Under the pieces are notes generated by a model. The model saw only the letters and a list, made by a program, of their open reading frames with translations, did not search any database and was not told the origin of the DNA. From Duncaniella sp. (GTDB lineage Bacteria; Bacteroidota; Bacteroidia; Bacteroidales; Muribaculaceae), in assembly GCA_029052375.1 (NCBI GenBank), contig JAIDJD010000016.1:1-9050 (forward strand): a DNA stretch of 9,050 nt. Reading direction: 5' to 3'. Positions 7,365 to 9,050 of this stretch are shown piece by piece. Numbering within the stretch: position 1 is the stretch's first letter; every line of letters begins with the position of its first letter. The position numbers and the translations under genes were made by a program.

Positions 7365-7569
7365 GATAAATCTAAATTCTCTTTTTTGTTAATGATTCGG
7401 TTAAAACGACGGTTTCACGATGTCGTCCGGACCTTGGGACGCAGGCTTCGTAACCAACCTGCTTCCGCCGGCCTTTGCTGGGCCTCTCACTGAACCGTCT
7501 CCCGTGGCACAATCAAGCCCGGCCTCCCCTGTGACGGGGCCTCCGGGTCTGGCTCATGCCGCGCGTGGA
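7365..7569 (-). promoter_or_regulatory. structured rplK leader, candidate autoregulatory element
   Basis: On the transcript, GACGGTT (7499-7493) and AACCGTC (7414-7408) can form a long-range 7-bp helix, extendable by two pairs past a bulged A. It encloses a small GGCC/GGCC hairpin and a GCAGG/CCTGC hairpin (7441-7462). The downstream arm also belongs to a competing local hairpin, ACGAC/GTCGT (7426-7422 with 7410-7406), which runs into UUU. The two folds cannot coexist. In E. coli, L1 represses rplK-rplA through a leader site; assigning that here is inference. I see no Bacteroidota promoter consensus in the gap. Confidence 0.45.
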
Positions 7570-8136
7570 TTATTCGCGTTCTACTTCGGTGGTATCGAGC
7601 TCGAGCGAAGTCTTGCGCCCGAAAATCTTGACCATCACCTTCAGCTTCTTCTTGGCTCGGTCTACCTCTTCGATGACCGCGGGGAATCCGGTGAAGGGTT
7701 CCTTGATCACCTTGACGGTCTCGCCCACCATGAAGTCCATGCCCTCGTCGGTCTTGTCGATGAGCTCGTCTGCGGCGCCGAGCATCCTGCGGATGTCCGC
7801 CTCGCTGACGGGGTCAGGCTTGGCATCCTTGCCGCGCCCCTTGAGGAAATCGATTACATTGGTGGTGTTGCGGAGCTCGTAGTTGACCTCGCCGGTCAGG
7901 ATACAGTCTACAAACACGTAGCCTCCGTAGAGGTTGCGCTCCTTGACCACCTTCTTGCCGTTCTTCACGCTCACAATCTTCTCTGTCGGCACCAGCACCT
8001 GGAAGACATACTTGCCTAAGTCTGTGTTTCGAATGGCTCCGTCAAGGACTTCCTTGACTTTTGCCTCCTTCCCCGATATAGCGCGGAGGACGTACCACGC
8101 ACGCTTGGGGAGTTCATTTTTCGTTACTTCAGCCAT
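7570..8136 (-). CDS. nusG: transcription termination/antitermination factor NusG
   Basis: NusG binds the clamp of elongating RNA polymerase and links it to Rho or to ribosomal protein S10. It has 188 residues, near the usual length. The NGN domain (about 10-120) starts with the hallmark KRAWYVLRAISGKEAKV (11-27) and contains ERNLYGGYVFVDC (66-78). After a linker, the KOW domain (about 133-188) shows the pattern VGETVKVIKEPFTGFPAVIEE (137-157) and ends with KIFGRKTSLELDTTEVE. I see no extra domain to suggest a specialised NusG paralogue such as UpxY or LoaP, and the position next to secE supports the housekeeping copy. Start is placed at MAEVTKNELPKRAW; stop is TAA. Confidence 0.97.
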   Translation of the reverse strand: MAEVTKNELPKRAWYVLRAISGKEAKVKEVLDGAIRNTDLGKYVFQVLVPTEKIVSVKNGKKVVKERNLYGGYVFVDCILTGEVNYELRNTTNVIDFLKGRGKDAKPDPVSEADIRRMLGAADELIDKTDEGMDFMVGETVKVIKEPFTGFPAVIEEVDRAKKKLKVMVKIFGRKTSLELDTTEVERE

Positions 8137-8276
8137 TGGATAGAAATCTTTCAGTGTTTAGGATGCTTCTGTCTTAGAGAAGAGGTATTGAGGGGAATGT
8201 GAATCAGCGGCCGTCAGGAGGCCGAAGGGGAGATGTCTCCCGGCCATTTGTCTCTCGCCCTGAGGGGCAGACTTGA
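8137..8276 (-). other. secE-nusG spacer with hairpin
   Basis: In the transcript a GC-rich stem-loop forms at 8220-8245: outer GGCC/GGCC and inner GGGAG/CTCCC around an ACAU loop, with a small 4-nt bulge (CTTC). A weaker GCCC-CTCA-GGGC hairpin lies just after the secE stop. Neither is followed by a U-run, so neither looks like a terminator. A 29-codon frame (8158-8247) exists here but has no supporting features. No promoter consensus was found. Confidence 0.45.
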
Positions 8277-8477
8277 TTATCGGCCCAGCGAGTAGATGAA
8301 GTGCATCAAGAGGTCCACGACCTGATCCATCGCGAAGATGATCGCAGCTATGATGATGGAAGCGACAAGCACGATCACAGCGCTCTTGATCAGCTGTGCC
8401 CTTGATGGCCAAGAAGTCTTATATCGAAGCTCGGTATAAGACTCCTCAATATCCGTAAGTAGTTTTATTTTACTCAT
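8277..8477 (-). CDS. secE: preprotein translocase subunit SecE
   Basis: SecE is the small essential clamp subunit of the SecYEG protein-conducting channel in the inner membrane. This form has 66 residues, the short single-span type and not the three-span E. coli form. An amphipathic cytosolic helix (about 8-22) leads to the conserved TSWPSRAQL (21-29), the equivalent of the W-P-(S/T)-R motif of the family. One hydrophobic segment follows (about 31-54, KSAVIVLVASIIIAAIIFAM and on). The frame extends upstream to 8522, but that extension would read into the tRNA-Trp gene, so the Met at 8477 (MSKIKLLTDIEE) is chosen. It follows the tRNA by 15 bp, implying a shared transcript. Confidence 0.96.
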   Translation of the reverse strand: MSKIKLLTDIEESYTELRYKTSWPSRAQLIKSAVIVLVASIIIAAIIFAMDQVVDLLMHFIYSLGR

Positions 8478-8492
8478 TTGCGTATATCTAAG

Positions 8493-8565
8493 CACGGGAA
8501 GAGAGGCTCGAACTCCCGACACCTGGTTTTGGAGACCAGTGCTCTACCGACTGAGCTATTCCCGT
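8493..8565 (-). tRNA. trnW: tRNA-Trp (anticodon CCA)
   Basis: A complete 73-nt cloverleaf is present. The acceptor stem is ACGGGAA with TTCCCGT and discriminator G. The D-arm is GCTC-AGTCGGTA-GAGC, the anticodon arm CTGGT-CTCCAAA-ACCAG and the T-arm GGGAG-TTCGAGC-CTCTC. The anticodon CCA reads UGG (Trp). The 3' CCA is not encoded, so it must be added after transcription. The gene lies between tuf and secE, an arrangement common in bacteria. A strong hairpin ends 6 nt before its 5' end, leaving no room for a separate promoter. Confidence 0.98.
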
Positions 8566-8571
8566 GTATGG

Positions 8572-8624
8572 AAAAGGTGTCCTGCGGTCTCGTTCCTTGC
8601 GGTCCGGGACCGCAGGCACCTTTT
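8572..8624 (-). terminator. strong inverted repeat after tuf, terminator-like, abutting tRNA-Trp
   Basis: In the transcript AAAAGGTG-CCTGCGGTC (8624-8608) pairs with GACCGCAGG-A-CACCTTTT (8589-8572). This gives 17 base pairs with one bulged A. The 3' arm ends in UUUU, as in bidirectional intrinsic terminators. The same 5' arm can instead form a local 6-bp hairpin GCGGTC-CCG-GACCGC (8613-8599). It may end some tuf transcripts while letting others read on into trnW-secE-nusG. A role in tRNA 5' processing is an alternative. Confidence 0.6.
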
Positions 8625-8652
8625 TGGGGATTATGTGGCTTCGGCTCTGACG

Positions 8653-8667
8653 CCCCTGCTGGAGGGG
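8653..8667 (-). other. small hairpin downstream of tuf
   Basis: A perfect 5-bp stem CCCCT/AGGGG encloses a 5-nt loop (CCAGC), about 40 nt after the tuf stop codon. There is no U-tail. It may stabilise the tuf mRNA 3' end, but this is weak evidence. Confidence 0.35.
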
Positions 8668-8706
8668 TGGCTCGGCCTCAGCGCTGGATGGCTGTATAAG
8701 AGCGTA

Positions 8707-9050
8707 TTACTCGAGGATGTCGGTGATCTGGCCCGAACCTACTGTGCGGCCGCCCTCACGGATGGCGAAGCGGAGACCCTTGTCGCAGGCTACGGGGGTG
8801 ATCAGGTCAACGATGATCTCTACGTGGTCGCCAGGCATTACCATCTCTACGCCCTCGGGAAGGGTGATCTCACCGGTCACATCAAGGGTACGGATGTAGA
8901 ACTGGGGACGGTAGTGGTTGTGGAAGGGAGTGTGACGGCCGCCCTCCTCTTTCTTGAGGATGTAGACGGAAGCCTTGAACTTGCTGTGGGGCTTAACAAC
9001 ACCGGGGTGGCAGATTACCATACCGCGCTTGATGTCCTTCTTGTCGATAC
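8707..9050 (-). CDS. tuf: elongation factor Tu (C-terminal part, cut by window edge)
   Basis: EF-Tu delivers aminoacyl-tRNA to the ribosomal A site. Only the last 113 codons are in the window, corresponding to beta-barrel domain III; the GTPase domain and start lie beyond the right edge. Recognisable family segments are KPHSKFKASVYIL, EEGGRHTPFHNHYRPQFYIR (exact run near the middle), DVTGEITLPEGVEMVMPGD and, at the end, GLRFAIREGGRTVGSGQI. The stop is TAA at 8707-8709. Sequence is intact with no frameshift. Downstream lie a terminator-like hairpin and tRNA-Trp, so EF-Tu, its partner tRNA gene and secE-nusG may share some transcripts. Confidence 0.97.
   Translation of the reverse strand, partial: IDKKDIKRGMVICHPGVVKPHSKFKASVYILKKEEGGRHTPFHNHYRPQFYIRTLDVTGEITLPEGVEMVMPGDHVEIIVDLITPVACDKGLRFAIREGGRTVGSGQITDILE

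Noticed and set aside
6393..7493. 366-codon plus-strand frame across rplA and rplK
   Set aside because: It crosses two conserved ribosomal protein genes in antisense with biased composition; not a real gene.
8158..8412. 84-codon minus-strand frame overlapping secE and the secE-nusG gap
   Set aside because: It overlaps secE in another frame, lacks family resemblance, and its spacer portion is explained by a hairpin.
8478..8522. Upstream in-frame extension of secE
   Set aside because: It would translate part of tRNA-Trp; the Met at 8477 begins the recognisable SecE sequence.

Overview
The window is a core gene-expression locus, with every gene on the minus strand (read right to left): 3' end of tuf, tRNA-Trp, secE, nusG, rplK, rplA, rplJ, rplL, rpoB, then the 5' end of rpoC. 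Protein sequences (RpoB of 1271 aa, 66-aa single-span SecE, the EF-Tu C-terminus), the lack of Shine-Dalgarno motifs before starts, and a tRNA gene without encoded CCA all point to Bacteroidota, most likely order Bacteroidales. The strong G/C bias suggests one of its higher-GC lineages; I cannot name a genus from sequence alone. There are no mobile elements, CRISPR arrays, rRNA genes or foreign-looking genes.

Layout in the direction of transcription: tuf (runs off the right edge) is followed by a 141-bp gap that ends in a strong hairpin only 6 nt before tRNA-Trp. secE follows the tRNA after 15 bp. nusG follows after 140 bp, and rplK after a 205-bp structured leader. rplK, rplA, rplJ and rplL are close together (gaps of 12, 25 and 75 bp). 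A 520-bp intergenic region separates rplL from rpoB. rpoC starts 82 bp after rpoB and runs off the left edge.

Functionally, the locus joins translation elongation (EF-Tu, tRNA-Trp, the L11/L1 and L10/L7-L12 stalks), protein export (SecE), transcription elongation control (NusG) and the two large RNA polymerase subunits. The protein content is ordinary and I see no undescribed protein system. The points of interest are in the non-coding gaps. The rplL-rpoB region contains, in order, two hairpins after rplL, an AT-rich promoter-like island, and a very GC-rich hairpin ending in U6 that looks like an attenuator before rpoB. The rplK leader has a long-range helix competing with a U-tailed hairpin. 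The tuf-trnW spacer hairpin has two mutually exclusive pairings. All of these are read by eye and none has been folded or tested.
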